From: Aldehydirespirator sp965220485
GTDB taxonomy: Bacteria > Actinomycetota > Acidimicrobiia > Acidimicrobiales > Aldehydirespiratoraceae
Length of the DNA: 64,000 nt
Direction of reading: 5' to 3'
NCBI GenBank assembly: GCA_965220485.1
Contig: OZ244832.1
Span: 1,426,001-1,490,000 of the forward strand
Shown here in pieces: positions 26,684 to 36,267 of this stretch. Every line of letters starts with the position of its first letter. The first letter of the stretch is position 1. Under the pieces are notes generated by a model. That model was given only the letters and a program-made list of their open reading frames with translations. It was not told the origin of the DNA and searched no databases. Both the position numbers and the translations under genes were made by a program.

Positions 26684-29600
26684 GCGGAACCGCTGTGTCC
26701 ACAGTCGGGGGACTTCTGCCCCGCGAGCTTCTGGACCGCGTGGCGAACAACGACCCGAAGCTGCCAGGCCTGGGGGCGACCGACTTCGACTTGGCTCCGA
26801 GCGAACGGCCGCGCGATGCCGTGACCCGCTCATGGAACCGGCTCGTCTCGGTCTGGACGGCGTTCAGACGGGCGGAGGAGACCCTCGCCAATCCAGAAGA
26901 TAGGGCCACGCGCCTGACTCGGGAGCGCTGGCTGCTACCGCTGTTGAACGAACTGGGATTCGCGGGCTTGGACGCCGTCCAGAGCCTCACACCCGAAGCG
27001 GGCGACAAGACATACGCCATCAGCCACGAATGGCACGGCCGGGTGCCGATCCATCTGATGGGCTGGCGCACCCCGATCGACCGCCGCACACCCGGCCTAC
27101 CGGGCGCAGCAGCGGCCTCCCCCCACGGACTGGTACAGGAGTTCCTCAACCGGTCCGACTCACACCTCTGGGGCATCGTCTCCAACGGCAAGACGCTGCG
27201 TCTGCTGCGCGACAACGCATCGCTCACCCGCCAGGCCTACGTCGAGTTCGACTTGGCCGCAATCTTCGACGGTGAATCGTTCGCCGACTTCACGCTGCTG
27301 TGGCTGTGCTGCTACCGCACCCGTTTCGAGGGCGACATCCCTCAGCGCTGTCTGCTGGAGCAGTGGTCCAAGGAGGCGGCCACGGCGGGCGTCCGCGCCC
27401 GGGACAAGCTCCGCGCCGGTGTGGAGGAGGCCATTCTCAGCCTCGGCAACGGAGTGCTTGCCCACCCCTCCAATGCAGCGCTGCGGGACCGCCTCCGCGC
27501 CGGCGACCTCGCGGCCGATGAACTGCAGCGCCAGTTGCTGCGAATGGTGTACCGGATGTTGTTCATCCTCGTCGCAGAGTCCCGCAACCTGCTCTTGGCC
27601 CCAGACGCACGGGACGCCGCTCGGGACCGCTACCGCCGCTTCTATTCCATGGATCGCCTGCGCCGCTTAGCCAGGAACCGGCGCGGCAGCACCCACGGGG
27701 ATCTGTGGCGGGGCCTGCAAGTGACGATGGCCGCGTTGGACGTGGGAGACCAGCCGGACCAGACAGCAGCCCGTGAGGCGCTCGGCCTCACCTCTCTGGG
27801 AAGCTTGCTGTGGTCGCGGGAAGAGGCCCACGATCTGACCGACGCTCGAACCGACAACGCCCACTTGCTGGAGGCAGTGCGCAACCTGGCCTTCGTCCAC
27901 GACAACGAGGCCAAGATGCTGCGCCCCGTGGACTACCAGAACCTCGGTACTGAGGAGCTGGGCTCGGTGTACGAGTCGCTGTTGGAACTGCACGCCGTGG
28001 CCGACCCGGACGACCGCACATTCGAACTGGGATCGGCAGCAGGCAGCGAGCGCAAGACAACCGGCAGCTATTACACCCCGCCCGAGCTCATCTCCCGCCT
28101 CCTGGACGACGCCCTCAATCCCGTGATCGACGAGGCGAGAGCGAAGGCCGAGCCCGAGCAGGCGCTCCTCGACCTCAAGGTTCTCGACCCGGCCTGCGGC
28201 TCGGGCCATTTCCTGATCGCAGCCGCCCACCGAATCGCGAATGCACTCGCGTCGACCAGAGAGGACGGCGGTTCACCCTCACCGGAGTCATCGCGCATCG
28301 CGCTTCGGGAGGTGGTCGGGCACTGCCTTTATGGCATCGACATCAACCCGATGGCCGTAGAACTGTGCAAGGTCAGCCTATGGCTGGAGTCCAACACGCC
28401 CGGCAAGCCGCTCGGGTTCCTAGATCACCGCATCATCTGCGGCAACAGCCTGCTCGGCACCACGCCGAAGCTGCTGGCCGAAGGGATCCCCGACGCCGCC
28501 TTCAAGCCACTGACCGGAGACGACAAAGAGCACGTCAGCGCCCTGCGGAGAGCGAACAAGAAGGAGCGCAAACAACGGTCCCAGGGCATGCTTGAGCTGG
28601 AGTGGTCTCCAGCGTCCGAGGCCGCCCGGTTGGCTTCGGCCGTACATTGCATCGACACAAGCCCGGACGACACCGCCGAACAGGTCGCGGCCAAGGAGGT
28701 CGAGTACGCCCGCCTCCGCGCCTCGGGCCCGGCCGTGAAGGCGAAGCTTGTCGCGGACGCTTGGTGCGCTGCCTTCGTCATGTGCAAGACGTCCAGTGAT
28801 CCGCCGATGACCGACAAGACGCTACGAGGGCTGCAAGCTCGCTCACACGCGCAAGCCGTCGCGGACGTCTGGTCATCGCGCCAAAACGCCAGCAGGCGCG
28901 ACAACGCCGCAACCGCCGAAAACAGGATCCTGAATCTCGCCGACCAATATAAGTTCACCCATTTGCACCTTGCCTTTCCCGACGTCTTCGACGTGCCGAA
29001 AGACCCAGCAGACGCCACCAACGAGCACACGGGCTGGTCAGGAGGATTCGATGCTGTGGTCGGCAATCCCCCGTTCCTGAACCAGCTTCGCGATTTGACG
29101 GTCACGCAGGCGTACGTCGCGAACCTCCAAGCGAACCTCTACAGCCGGTTAGCCTCGACCTACACCGACGCCGCCTATCTGTTCCTCGCCCTGTCCTGCG
29201 AGGCCGCCCGCCCGGACGGCGGACATGTCGGGCTCGTGCAGCCCGACAGTCTGCTCGCCGCCGATGGCGCCTCGGCCCTGCGCCAAGAGATCTCGTCGCG
29301 CTCAACGATCGAGTCCCTGTGGGTCGCGGGCGAGAAGGTGTTCTCCGCGACCGTGCTGACGTGCGCTGTCGCCCTCCGGTCGGGCCAGTCGGACGGGGAG
29401 GGGACGATCCGGCGGGCACGCGGGGCAGCGTTCGAGGAATTGCCCGACCTCGCGATGTCGATGTCCGAGGTCTCCCGGATGCCCACTTGGGGCCCGCTGA
29501 TCGCTGACGGCTTTGGTGTGCCGCGCATCCGTCTCATGACCACCGCCCGCCTAGGCGATGTGCTCAGCGCTACCGCTGACTTCCGCGACCAGTACTACGG

Positions 29601-30279
29601 GCTGGTACCCTTCGTCATCGAGGCCGAACATGGTGCCAAAAGCGACGCTAGGATGTGTCTAGCGCCGCTCATCACGGTGGGCTTGATCGATCCGCTACAC
29701 AGCCTTTGGGGCAAGGCGTCCACCCGCTTTGCCAAGCGCGATTGGCGCGCCCCGGTCGTGGATGTCGGCCGTCTGCGAGCCGACAGCGACCTGGGCGAGT
29801 GGGCCGACCGCCGACTCGTGCCCAAGCTGCTAGTCGCAACTCAGACTCCGGTGCTCGAAGTGGTGCCCGATGAGAAGGGAGCCTTTCTTCCCTCAGTCCC
29901 GGTGGTCACCGTGGTACCTGATGCGATCTCGCTGTGGCACGCGGCCGCGCTGCTTTGCGCGCCTGCACTGACCGCATGGGCGGCGGCGCGCCACTTTGGG
30001 GCTTCACTGAGCACATCCGCCCTCAAGCTCAGCGCCCGCCAGATTGAGGATCTGCCTCTGCCGACGCAATCAGAAGCGTGGGATGCCGCCGCCGCGCACG
30101 CACGCGACGCGTTCTTTTCGGAATTGGCCGACGAGCGGTCGGCTCACCTGAGGATGCTCGCCCTAGAGATGTCCAGAGCCTTCGGCATCAACGATTCGGC
30201 CGACCTGATCGCCTGGTGGACCGGCCGGCTGCCGCAGCGTCGACACGGTCACACGAACGAGCCAGTGGACAGCCGGTAG
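26680..30279 (+). CDS. Eco57I-type adenine DNA methylase, DISARM DrmMI/PglX-like
   Basis: A 1199 aa protein whose ATG overlaps the TGA of the SNF2 gene, so the two are coupled. Residues 60-190 form an N-terminal restriction-like or helical region (RLTRERWLLPLLNELGFAGL). Residues about 500-515 hold SAM motif I, VLDPACGSGHFLIAAAHRI, preceded by KTTGSYYTPPELISRLLDDA, and residues about 790-798 hold the catalytic motif GNPPFLNQ of N6-adenine methylases. The C-terminus (LSTSALKLSARQIEDLPLP) resembles the TaqI-like target-recognition domain seen in Eco57I/PglX enzymes. The likely role is methylation of host DNA to mark self, the DrmMI task in class 1 DISARM. No active-site residue appears missing. 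A stand-alone type IIG enzyme is the main alternative, but the coupled SNF2 gene argues against it. Confidence 0.87.
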   Translation: MSGTAVSTVGGLLPRELLDRVANNDPKLPGLGATDFDLAPSERPRDAVTRSWNRLVSVWTAFRRAEETLANPEDRATRLTRERWLLPLLNELGFAGLDAVQSLTPEAGDKTYAISHEWHGRVPIHLMGWRTPIDRRTPGLPGAAAASPHGLVQEFLNRSDSHLWGIVSNGKTLRLLRDNASLTRQAYVEFDLAAIFDGESFADFTLLWLCCYRTRFEGDIPQRCLLEQWSKEAATAGVRARDKLRAGVEEAILSLGNGVLAHPSNAALRDRLRAGDLAADELQRQLLRMVYRMLFILVAESRNLLLAPDARDAARDRYRRFYSMDRLRRLARNRRGSTHGDLWRGLQVTMAALDVGDQPDQTAAREALGLTSLGSLLWSREEAHDLTDARTDNAHLLEAVRNLAFVHDNEAKMLRPVDYQNLGTEELGSVYESLLELHAVADPDDRTFELGSAAGSERKTTGSYYTPPELISRLLDDALNPVIDEARAKAEPEQALLDLKVLDPACGSGHFLIAAAHRIANALASTREDGGSPSPESSRIALREVVGHCLYGIDINPMAVELCKVSLWLESNTPGKPLGFLDHRIICGNSLLGTTPKLLAEGIPDAAFKPLTGDDKEHVSALRRANKKERKQRSQGMLELEWSPASEAARLASAVHCIDTSPDDTAEQVAAKEVEYARLRASGPAVKAKLVADAWCAAFVMCKTSSDPPMTDKTLRGLQARSHAQAVADVWSSRQNASRRDNAATAENRILNLADQYKFTHLHLAFPDVFDVPKDPADATNEHTGWSGGFDAVVGNPPFLNQLRDLTVTQAYVANLQANLYSRLASTYTDAAYLFLALSCEAARPDGGHVGLVQPDSLLAADGASALRQEISSRSTIESLWVAGEKVFSATVLTCAVALRSGQSDGEGTIRRARGAAFEELPDLAMSMSEVSRMPTWGPLIADGFGVPRIRLMTTARLGDVLSATADFRDQYYGLVPFVIEAEHGAKSDARMCLAPLITVGLIDPLHSLWGKASTRFAKRDWRAPVVDVGRLRADSDLGEWADRRLVPKLLVATQTPVLEVVPDEKGAFLPSVPVVTVVPDAISLWHAAALLCAPALTAWAAARHFGASLSTSALKLSARQIEDLPLPTQSEAWDAAAAHARDAFFSELADERSAHLRMLALEMSRAFGINDSADLIAWWTGRLPQRRHGHTNEPVDSR

Positions 30280-30379
30280 ATTCCCATTTTGACGGTTCAC
30301 ATGCCGCCTCACGCGTGCGTGCCCGTCTAGTGACAACTGAGGCCGAATCAGGGCGTCAAGGCGACGAGTCCTCTTACGA

Positions 30380-31273
30380 CTATTCGAACGGTACGACCTC
30401 GTCTGGTGGTCTCAGCGCCGCCCAATTGGACTCGCGCAGCCCAGCGGCCGCGTAGACGACGAAGGCCACCGTGTTAAAGACCGCCACGGTTGTCCTGACG
30501 GCGGTCACCGTATGGGGCATCTGCACGGACCATGTGCCGTCCGCTTGGTTCGCCCAGATGCTTGCCTTCACCCTGTCGGGCAGGCTCGATGCCGCCTGCG
30601 GTATCGTCACCAGCTTGCGGGAGTCCGCGTGGACGATTGCGTTGCGGAAGTGCTGGATCGCGTCGAGTCGGGCGGCAAGTTCCGTCCAGTTGCCCGCGAA
30701 TCTGTTTGGGCTGCCCGAGCCAGCGCCACCGAGCGCAACGGCCTTTGCCCGGGTTGTGAAATGGGCCTCTGGCGGAACGACGATCTGACTTGGGAGCACT
30801 CCGAACTGCGCCAACATGAAGTTCTCAATCTTCGGGGCGTTCGGTGCAGACAGCGGCAGCGAACTCAGAAGCCGCCCACGAGCGCGAGCCAACTCCTCAT
30901 TGGTCACTGCCGTGTCCGCTGCGCTTCGACTGCCAATGCGATGGTAGTGAGCCGCGAGCCCGACGTCCACGAGGCCAGCCTCGAGCGCCGCCAGCGCCAA
31001 CACGAGGACGCCGCGCCACTCGGCCTGCGGCTCGCCCGGTGGTCTTCCAGACCCGCGCGAACGGCGATCGGCCACAATCGACGTCAGCAACCCAACCGCG
31101 CTCCTAAGGTTCGACTCATAGAACTGCCTGGCAGCATCCGCCGGTGTCGGCCACACTTCTCTCACCCTCTCTAGGTGGCTGGTGCCAAACTCCCGAAATG
31201 GGGGTTTTGCGGTCACAAAACCCCAGGTCAGCGACTTGCGAATTGTGGCAAATTGCCATTTAACACCAGCCAT
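30380..31273 (-). CDS. HEPN-domain protein, probable RNase effector
   Basis: A 297 aa protein, all helical, with the motif HFRNAIVHADSRKL near residues 207-220, the RNx3H signature of HEPN ribonucleases. A second helical block (RGVLVLALAALEAGLVDVGL) packs upstream, as in RiboL-PSP/MAE-type HEPN families. There is no membrane segment of clear strength except the weakly hydrophobic VAVFNTVAFVVYAAAG near the end. The gene lies 51 bp behind the PIN-encoding frame in the same direction, so it is probably the downstream partner of the nuclease-TPR-PIN gene. It converges on the methylase gene (stop 30279). The function as RNase or toxin is inferred from the motif. Confidence 0.7.
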   Translation of the reverse strand: MAGVKWQFATIRKSLTWGFVTAKPPFREFGTSHLERVREVWPTPADAARQFYESNLRSAVGLLTSIVADRRSRGSGRPPGEPQAEWRGVLVLALAALEAGLVDVGLAAHYHRIGSRSAADTAVTNEELARARGRLLSSLPLSAPNAPKIENFMLAQFGVLPSQIVVPPEAHFTTRAKAVALGGAGSGSPNRFAGNWTELAARLDAIQHFRNAIVHADSRKLVTIPQAASSLPDRVKASIWANQADGTWSVQMPHTVTAVRTTVAVFNTVAFVVYAAAGLRESNWAALRPPDEVVPFE

Positions 31274-31324
31274 CTAGACGGCTTCCGAAGGTACCCCGTC
31301 GATGAGGAGACCCCTACGCCTTGG

Positions 31325-32539
31325 CTACCGGTCGCCGAGAACTAACGCTGCAACGACGAGTTCGTCGGAAGGCTCGACTTGAGAGAAGATCGACATGACG
31401 ATCTGGGCTGCAATATCGGCTTCTAGCCTGTTCTCCAAGAGGTCAAGCATATGTCGGACTGCGTCATGCAGCGGATCGACATTGGCTGACGGATCGACTT
31501 GCCGGGCCGCGAGCCGGCTGCATGTGAGCAGCATGGGTGACTTCGTTGTATCCCACACCGCCCATAACGTCGCCGCGAGGATATCGCCCAGCGCCGCCTG
31601 ACGCTGATCAGCGAGCACAGCGGAACCCAGACCACATGACGCTATGAACAGCAAGTCAGGAATCTCTCGACCGAGCGATGCTGCAGTCAGCGCCGAGACG
31701 CGATTCAGATACCAGGCACGGGTCGCCAACAAATCTCCCCAACTGATCGGACGTCCGAGAAAGAGGCTCACGGCGGAATCGGCGCCATCGCGGTCGTCGG
31801 CCGCTTCCTGGAGTACCGGCAATGAAATCGGTACGTCGGCGATTCGCGCTCGCAGGAGCCGCATCTTCATGTCCGTCGGGCTGGGCAACCAGTCGTTCCC
31901 CTGCTCAAGCGCCAGTACCTCATACAGCGCGTAGGTGCCAAAGACGACGATGCCTTCAGACTCGGCAAGATTCCGCAACGCGACATCATCGCACCACAGC
32001 GCGCAGTCCCTGCTTGAAGCCACTCTCAGCGAGGAGTCCCAGGGCCTCAGCGAACGACGGTGAGGCCGGCCCGCGAATTGCAGCCTGACGCTCGGAACCC
32101 GCTGCCAGCGGACCAGCGTCGCAGCGACCCGTCGCGCAGCCTCGACGGCCTGCTCCCGTTCCTCAGGTTCGACCCTAGAAGCGACGACATCGTCAATCGC
32201 CGGCTCATACCCAACGTATGCCCCGGCGGGCGTCGCGGCACTGGTCACTGCTTCTCTCGCATCGGTCAGCAGTTCGTCCGCAATCAGCACCCGGTCGAAT
32301 GCTGCTCCCATGCGCCCCACGTCCAGGCCTGCGTGCATACCCAGGGCAGCCACACTCGTGTCCACAGCTACGACCTTCCCCATCGAGGCACGGGCCGCTT
32401 CGCGCTCCCGTTGCCGCGTAGTGGCGTCGGCGGAGATCGCCGTGAGATAGCCAGCTGCGAGGAGCTGCAATGATTCGGCGTACGGCAGGGGACGGATGGA
32501 CCGGAGCATCCCGTACGGCAGCCAGTCCACGCTGAACAT
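31325..32539 (-). CDS. PIN-domain part of a frameshift-split nuclease-TPR-PIN gene
   Basis: This 404-codon frame can be read from ATG 32539, but its first residues (DWLPYGMLRSIRPLPYAESL) look like an interior segment rather than a start. It overlaps the end of the frame of the upstream gene by 335 bp. It contains VVAVDTSVAALGM (residues about 55-67) and LWCDDVALRNLAESEGIVVF with TYALYEVL (about 182-210), matching the acidic positions of PIN ribonucleases at the C-terminus of TPR-PIN conflict-system proteins. Going from the upstream frame to this one needs a +1 shift near 32500-32545. Either one base has been gained, making the gene a pseudogene, or the two polypeptides are made separately or by programmed frameshifting. 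The sequence does not decide. Confidence 0.7.
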   Translation of the reverse strand: MFSVDWLPYGMLRSIRPLPYAESLQLLAAGYLTAISADATTRQREREAARASMGKVVAVDTSVAALGMHAGLDVGRMGAAFDRVLIADELLTDAREAVTSAATPAGAYVGYEPAIDDVVASRVEPEEREQAVEAARRVAATLVRWQRVPSVRLQFAGRPHRRSLRPWDSSLRVASSRDCALWCDDVALRNLAESEGIVVFGTYALYEVLALEQGNDWLPSPTDMKMRLLRARIADVPISLPVLQEAADDRDGADSAVSLFLGRPISWGDLLATRAWYLNRVSALTAASLGREIPDLLFIASCGLGSAVLADQRQAALGDILAATLWAVWDTTKSPMLLTCSRLAARQVDPSANVDPLHDAVRHMLDLLENRLEADIAAQIVMSIFSQVEPSDELVVAALVLGDR

Positions 32540-35255
32540 CGCGCAGGATCGGCTCCACGTTGAGCGACCGCTGCTCTGTCTGGCTCCGGATCATCTCCAG
32601 CCACTGCTCTCCCCCATCGAAGCGGTGGCGCCGCAACACGCGGCTCTCGGGGTATCGGTGCTCGAATCCGGCAACTAGGTCGCGGAACTCTGTGAGCTGG
32701 GTGTCGCTGAGGGGAACGCGCCCTCCCTTGCCGATCATCAGTGCAGCGATTGCGTTGCCGGCGACCGCCTCGGAGTCGGAGAAGGCGCGGGCGATGCGAA
32801 GCAGCCGATCGGCGTCCTGCGCCGGAGCGTCCATGGCGACGTACACGCTGACTGCCAGCAGAGCAGCATCCCTATTGTCGGGACCCAGATCATGCTCGAC
32901 AAGAAGACCCCAAGCCTCACGATGCCTGGCCTGCATATGCAACGCGCACACGACTGCCCACGGACCGATTTGGAGGTCCGGGAATCGCCGGAAGAGATCC
33001 ATCCCGTACTGCTCCATGGCAGGCCAATCCTGAAGAACCTCAGCTACCTCTGTCAGCGCCCGGCGCAGCCGAGACTCCACGAACCGCGATGGATTGCGGG
33101 CAAGGGCGCCCAAGGCCACCTTTTCGGCCTCCTCGTACCTCTCCGCATCGATCAGCCGCCTCACCGCTGAGCTGTGCAGGGAGGGATCGTCAAGAGCCTC
33201 GGCGCACTCCAGCAGAGTCTCGCACGCCTGGTCCAACGCCCCGGATCTCCGCTGGCAGGCGGCGAGCAACTCTGCGTGCTCTGCCGAGTTGCATCGGTAA
33301 GGGATCAGCAGTTTCGATGCAGCCGCGTAGTCGCACCGGTGATACGCGGCCATAGCCCTGATCCGATCGGCTTCGGCGGCACCGTCCGGACCAAGACCCC
33401 CCAGGGTGGCCTCGTCGCTCTCACCGAACAACGCGAGCCCTTCAAGCGCCATGAGCCGTGATCGGTCATCGTCGGCATGCTCTACGGCTGCTCGCATCAA
33501 CTCGAGGGCGTCAGCGTCACCGCTGTTGCGGGCTTGCAGCGCTCGGAGCAGTGCCTCCTCCGAGCCACCAACGAGTTCCAGGTCCACAGCGTCGAGCTCT
33601 TCGAAACGGCCGAGCCTCAAGAGGGCATGTGCCAAAGACTCGACTACCCGGCCGTCCTCCGCTTCCTGTGATTCCGCCTCGCCCTCCGGTCGAGCCATCG
33701 TCAACTGGCAGACCCGCTCGGGCTGCTCAATCACCAGTAGAGCCTCAGCCGCCAATGCCGCCGCCTGAGCGGACGGGCCGCGCCAGCGTCTGAACTCGTC
33801 GCTCGCTCGAACTGCCAGTTCGACTGCCGACTCGTACAGGTCATGCCGTTGGCCCCACTGGACGTCCACGCGCTCGGCCAACGCGAGCTTGAACCTGGCC
33901 TGCTGCAAGAGCAGAGAGCCTCGGCCCGGAAACCGCTCGCCAGCCTGCCGTAGCACCCCTAGTGCCGACTCCAACTCGCCTAGGTACCAATACGCCCACC
34001 CAAGTAACTCACTGCCGTAGAGCGCCAGATCCGGATCCTCAGATCGGTGCAGCTTCGATCTGCTGATCACATCGATGACAGCCTCAGCGTCATCGCTCAG
34101 ATGGGCCTTCACCGCGTCGGCCAGCGGGTATCCGGGCGGAACCTCTTGAAGCAGTTCCTCCGCCCGCTCAATATCCTCGTTCTCGCGAGCAGCAACCATC
34201 GCGATGCGAACCCTGTGCAGGGCGCTTCTGGGCGAGCCGGCCTCGATTGCTCTACCGAAGATTCTGGACAAGCCGGGCAATCGGTGAGCTTGAACGAAGT
34301 CAGCCAGTGCTCCCCATACGAGGTAGCTAGCGTCAAGCATCCAGCTCGGAGGGCTCTCGACGACTTGGACGAGAACACCCGGCACCAGCGACGACCTCTG
34401 ACTGATCAAGCTCAATACTTGATCTGCGGCGTCGGGGGACACCTCGCGTAGCGCCTCGATCCGCTCACGGCACGCAGGCGGCAGACCCGCTTCAACGCTG
34501 TTGTCATCCAGTGGTCGGGGCGCTCCCAGCGGTTCAGCGACCGTAAGCAGCATTTCTGCCGCGCATCGGCCAGCATCGGACGGCGTCCGAGGGCCGAGTC
34601 CGTCACTCACCCAGCCCCGAACGATGTTGAGCCCGATGCTCACGGCGCCGTCGTCGCTTCGGAGCCCGGCCAGCCGCATGAGCGGCTTCGCATGCTTGCG
34701 AATCTCCAGTTCGGAGCCCATCTGCTTCCACCGCACCGCGTCTAGGAATCTGGCCAAATCCTCGACACTGATCCCGAGATGGACACTCCAGGCGTCGCGC
34801 TCCTTGCCCACTGCGCTGCGAGCTCCCGCCGCGAGCATCCGGCTCGTCGCGATCTTGTCGTGCTTGCGGTCGAGCAGCCTGCCCAGCAGCGGGTTGGCGT
34901 GATCGAAGCCCCGGTTCGTCCACAGCTCCAACCTGAACCGTTCACCGGTCTCAGACAGGCGGAAGTAGGTCTCGTAGAACCGTCGAAGCGGGCTCTTACC
35001 TCCAGGCGCAGCTGTCAGCAACCAATCGCCGTCGATGATCTTGTCGCCGTAGTTGGAGCTCTTCGCCTGGATGTAGATGTCCCCGCCACCTGCCCGGCGC
35101 ACCACCACATCGTCAAATGCACCTCCCTCGGCATCCTCGACGGAGACGCTCAGGATCGTCTCGGGCGCCTGGAGCATCCTGCACGCCCACAGCCAGGCAA
35201 CGGCATGGTGATAGTCGGCCCCGCGAACTGTTGCGGCCTGAGGTGAGAGCTTCAC
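32205..35255 (-). CDS. Nuclease-TPR part of a frameshift-split nuclease-TPR-PIN gene
   Basis: The likely start is GTG 35255 or 35261 (VKLSPQAATVRGADYHHAVA), since the codons upstream are not conserved in character. Residues about 10-70 form a restriction-like domain of the DUF4297/Cap4 type: GADYHHAVAWLWACRML, GGAFDDVVVRR (acidic metal ligand) and IYIQAKSSNYG (Q-x-K). Residues about 330-880 are helical repeats of TPR type (LYGSELLGWAYWYLGELESA). In its own frame the protein runs on to 32205, but after DVQRGLAAVRDAPVHPSP the sequence quickly loses coding character, while the overlapping frame takes up the conserved PIN domain. The combination nuclease-TPR-PIN is a known conflict-system architecture. 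A TPR sensor with two effector nucleases is the inferred role. Confidence 0.75.
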   Translation of the reverse strand: MKLSPQAATVRGADYHHAVAWLWACRMLQAPETILSVSVEDAEGGAFDDVVVRRAGGGDIYIQAKSSNYGDKIIDGDWLLTAAPGGKSPLRRFYETYFRLSETGERFRLELWTNRGFDHANPLLGRLLDRKHDKIATSRMLAAGARSAVGKERDAWSVHLGISVEDLARFLDAVRWKQMGSELEIRKHAKPLMRLAGLRSDDGAVSIGLNIVRGWVSDGLGPRTPSDAGRCAAEMLLTVAEPLGAPRPLDDNSVEAGLPPACRERIEALREVSPDAADQVLSLISQRSSLVPGVLVQVVESPPSWMLDASYLVWGALADFVQAHRLPGLSRIFGRAIEAGSPRSALHRVRIAMVAARENEDIERAEELLQEVPPGYPLADAVKAHLSDDAEAVIDVISRSKLHRSEDPDLALYGSELLGWAYWYLGELESALGVLRQAGERFPGRGSLLLQQARFKLALAERVDVQWGQRHDLYESAVELAVRASDEFRRWRGPSAQAAALAAEALLVIEQPERVCQLTMARPEGEAESQEAEDGRVVESLAHALLRLGRFEELDAVDLELVGGSEEALLRALQARNSGDADALELMRAAVEHADDDRSRLMALEGLALFGESDEATLGGLGPDGAAEADRIRAMAAYHRCDYAAASKLLIPYRCNSAEHAELLAACQRRSGALDQACETLLECAEALDDPSLHSSAVRRLIDAERYEEAEKVALGALARNPSRFVESRLRRALTEVAEVLQDWPAMEQYGMDLFRRFPDLQIGPWAVVCALHMQARHREAWGLLVEHDLGPDNRDAALLAVSVYVAMDAPAQDADRLLRIARAFSDSEAVAGNAIAALMIGKGGRVPLSDTQLTEFRDLVAGFEHRYPESRVLRRHRFDGGEQWLEMIRSQTEQRSLNVEPILRDVQRGLAAVRDAPVHPSPAVRRIIAAPRSWLSHGDLRRRHYAATGARSGPCLDGEGRSCGHECGCPGYARRPGRGAHGSSIRPGADCGRTADRCERSSDQCRDARRGIRWV

Positions 35256-35497
35256 CGCCACTCCCGGATGCAGATCATCGAAGGCGCCTCCCGCGTGCTG
35301 ACAGGCCGACCACCGGATCAGGCCCACTCCCCGCGACGGGAGAGCCCAAGCCGGCTGTCAATCCGACATCTTCTCACCCGGATACATCACAAGCGCAGTA
35401 TCAGCATCTGCGCAGACCGGCGCAGAACGACTGTGGCGAGATGCCGTACTGCCGTGGCACGGTCGAGAAGCCACGGATGACAGCTGTGGCTAGCAGA

Positions 35498-35791
35498 TCA
35501 GCTGGGCGTCGGCTCGGCGGTTAGCCAGGGCAGGTGGCGTTCGACTTCCTCCAAGGAGAAGGGCTCAGCCTGAAAATCTCTGAAATAGAGCGGGTGGGTG
35601 ACTCGGATGTCGTGCTCGGAGTCGGCGCCGAGCAGCACGACCTCGATGTGCGGCCGGTCCGCGTACTGATGTTCGCGCTCGCTGTAGAGGTCGACGGCCT
35701 TCTCGCCATCGCGATATCGCTCCATGTCGACCAGGCGAAGCTTGGAGCGGTCGTAGGTGATCAGGAAATAGATGGTTGTGTCCTCATCCAT
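35498..35791 (-). CDS. 97 aa partner of the RelA/SpoT-like protein, copy 2
   Basis: From ATG 35791 the frame gives 97 aa (MDEDTTIYFLITYDRSKLRL). It is a clear paralogue of the 97 aa protein at 37771: both share FLITYDRSK, VDMERYRDG, AVDLY, EVVLLGADSE and the ending HLPWL.AEPTPS. It overlaps the end of the truncated RelA-like frame by 8 bp, as in the intact pair. It is acidic, soluble and uncharacterised. If it is an antitoxin it may still act on the intact synthetase encoded 2.3 kb upstream in transcription order. Divergence between the two copies is far greater than between the two prcA copies. Confidence 0.75.
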   Translation of the reverse strand: MDEDTTIYFLITYDRSKLRLVDMERYRDGEKAVDLYSEREHQYADRPHIEVVLLGADSEHDIRVTHPLYFRDFQAEPFSLEEVERHLPWLTAEPTPS

Positions 35792-36262
35792 GGCCTCTCT
35801 CCCTTCCCTCAACCTCGTCGATGATCCGAGACCAAGCGGCCTTGCGCGCCTCAGCGTACTCTTGGTCGAAGTCCTTGCCTGTCCGAAGCCCGGTCTCGGC
35901 GAGTTCATGAACCTTGGACAGCAGTCGGAGCCACGCGTGCACCTCGTGAGCGCCATCGCCGCTTTTGTAATCGGTGCCGGTGAGCGCAGTGATGTCCTCA
36001 ACCAGCTTTGCCCACCCGTGCTGCACGCGCGTGCGGAGTTGCACCTCGACGCGGCGATCGCCGTAGCGGGTCCAGAAATGGCATGCCCGGTACCCGGAGT
36101 CGCGCGGCCTTGCGACGTAGTCGCGCACCGTGTCGGCGGCCCCGTTGCGCCGGGCGCTGTTGGCCATGAAGCGCTCCTGTACGCGGGCGACCGCCGCTTG
36201 GGTCGCGAACACGGCTCGGCAGCCGCTGATGCCCTCTGAGCGGACAGGAGACCGTGCAGGAC
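35784..36262 (-). pseudogene. N-terminally truncated RelA/SpoT-like synthetase, copy 2
   Basis: The recognisable frame begins at about 36238 with ISGCRAVFATQAAVARVQER, fused directly to the sequence behind the second prcA, and ends at 35784; the first ATG-like start is at 36212. It aligns with residues about 101-249 of the intact protein at 38057: RDYVARPRDSGYRACHFWTR, VEVQLRTRVQHGWAK and TDYKSGDG are kept. The first 100 residues, including the RLKR...FDK segment that contacts ATP, are missing. It is therefore probably inactive as a synthetase. Confidence 0.75.
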
Positions 36263-36267
36263 CGCCG

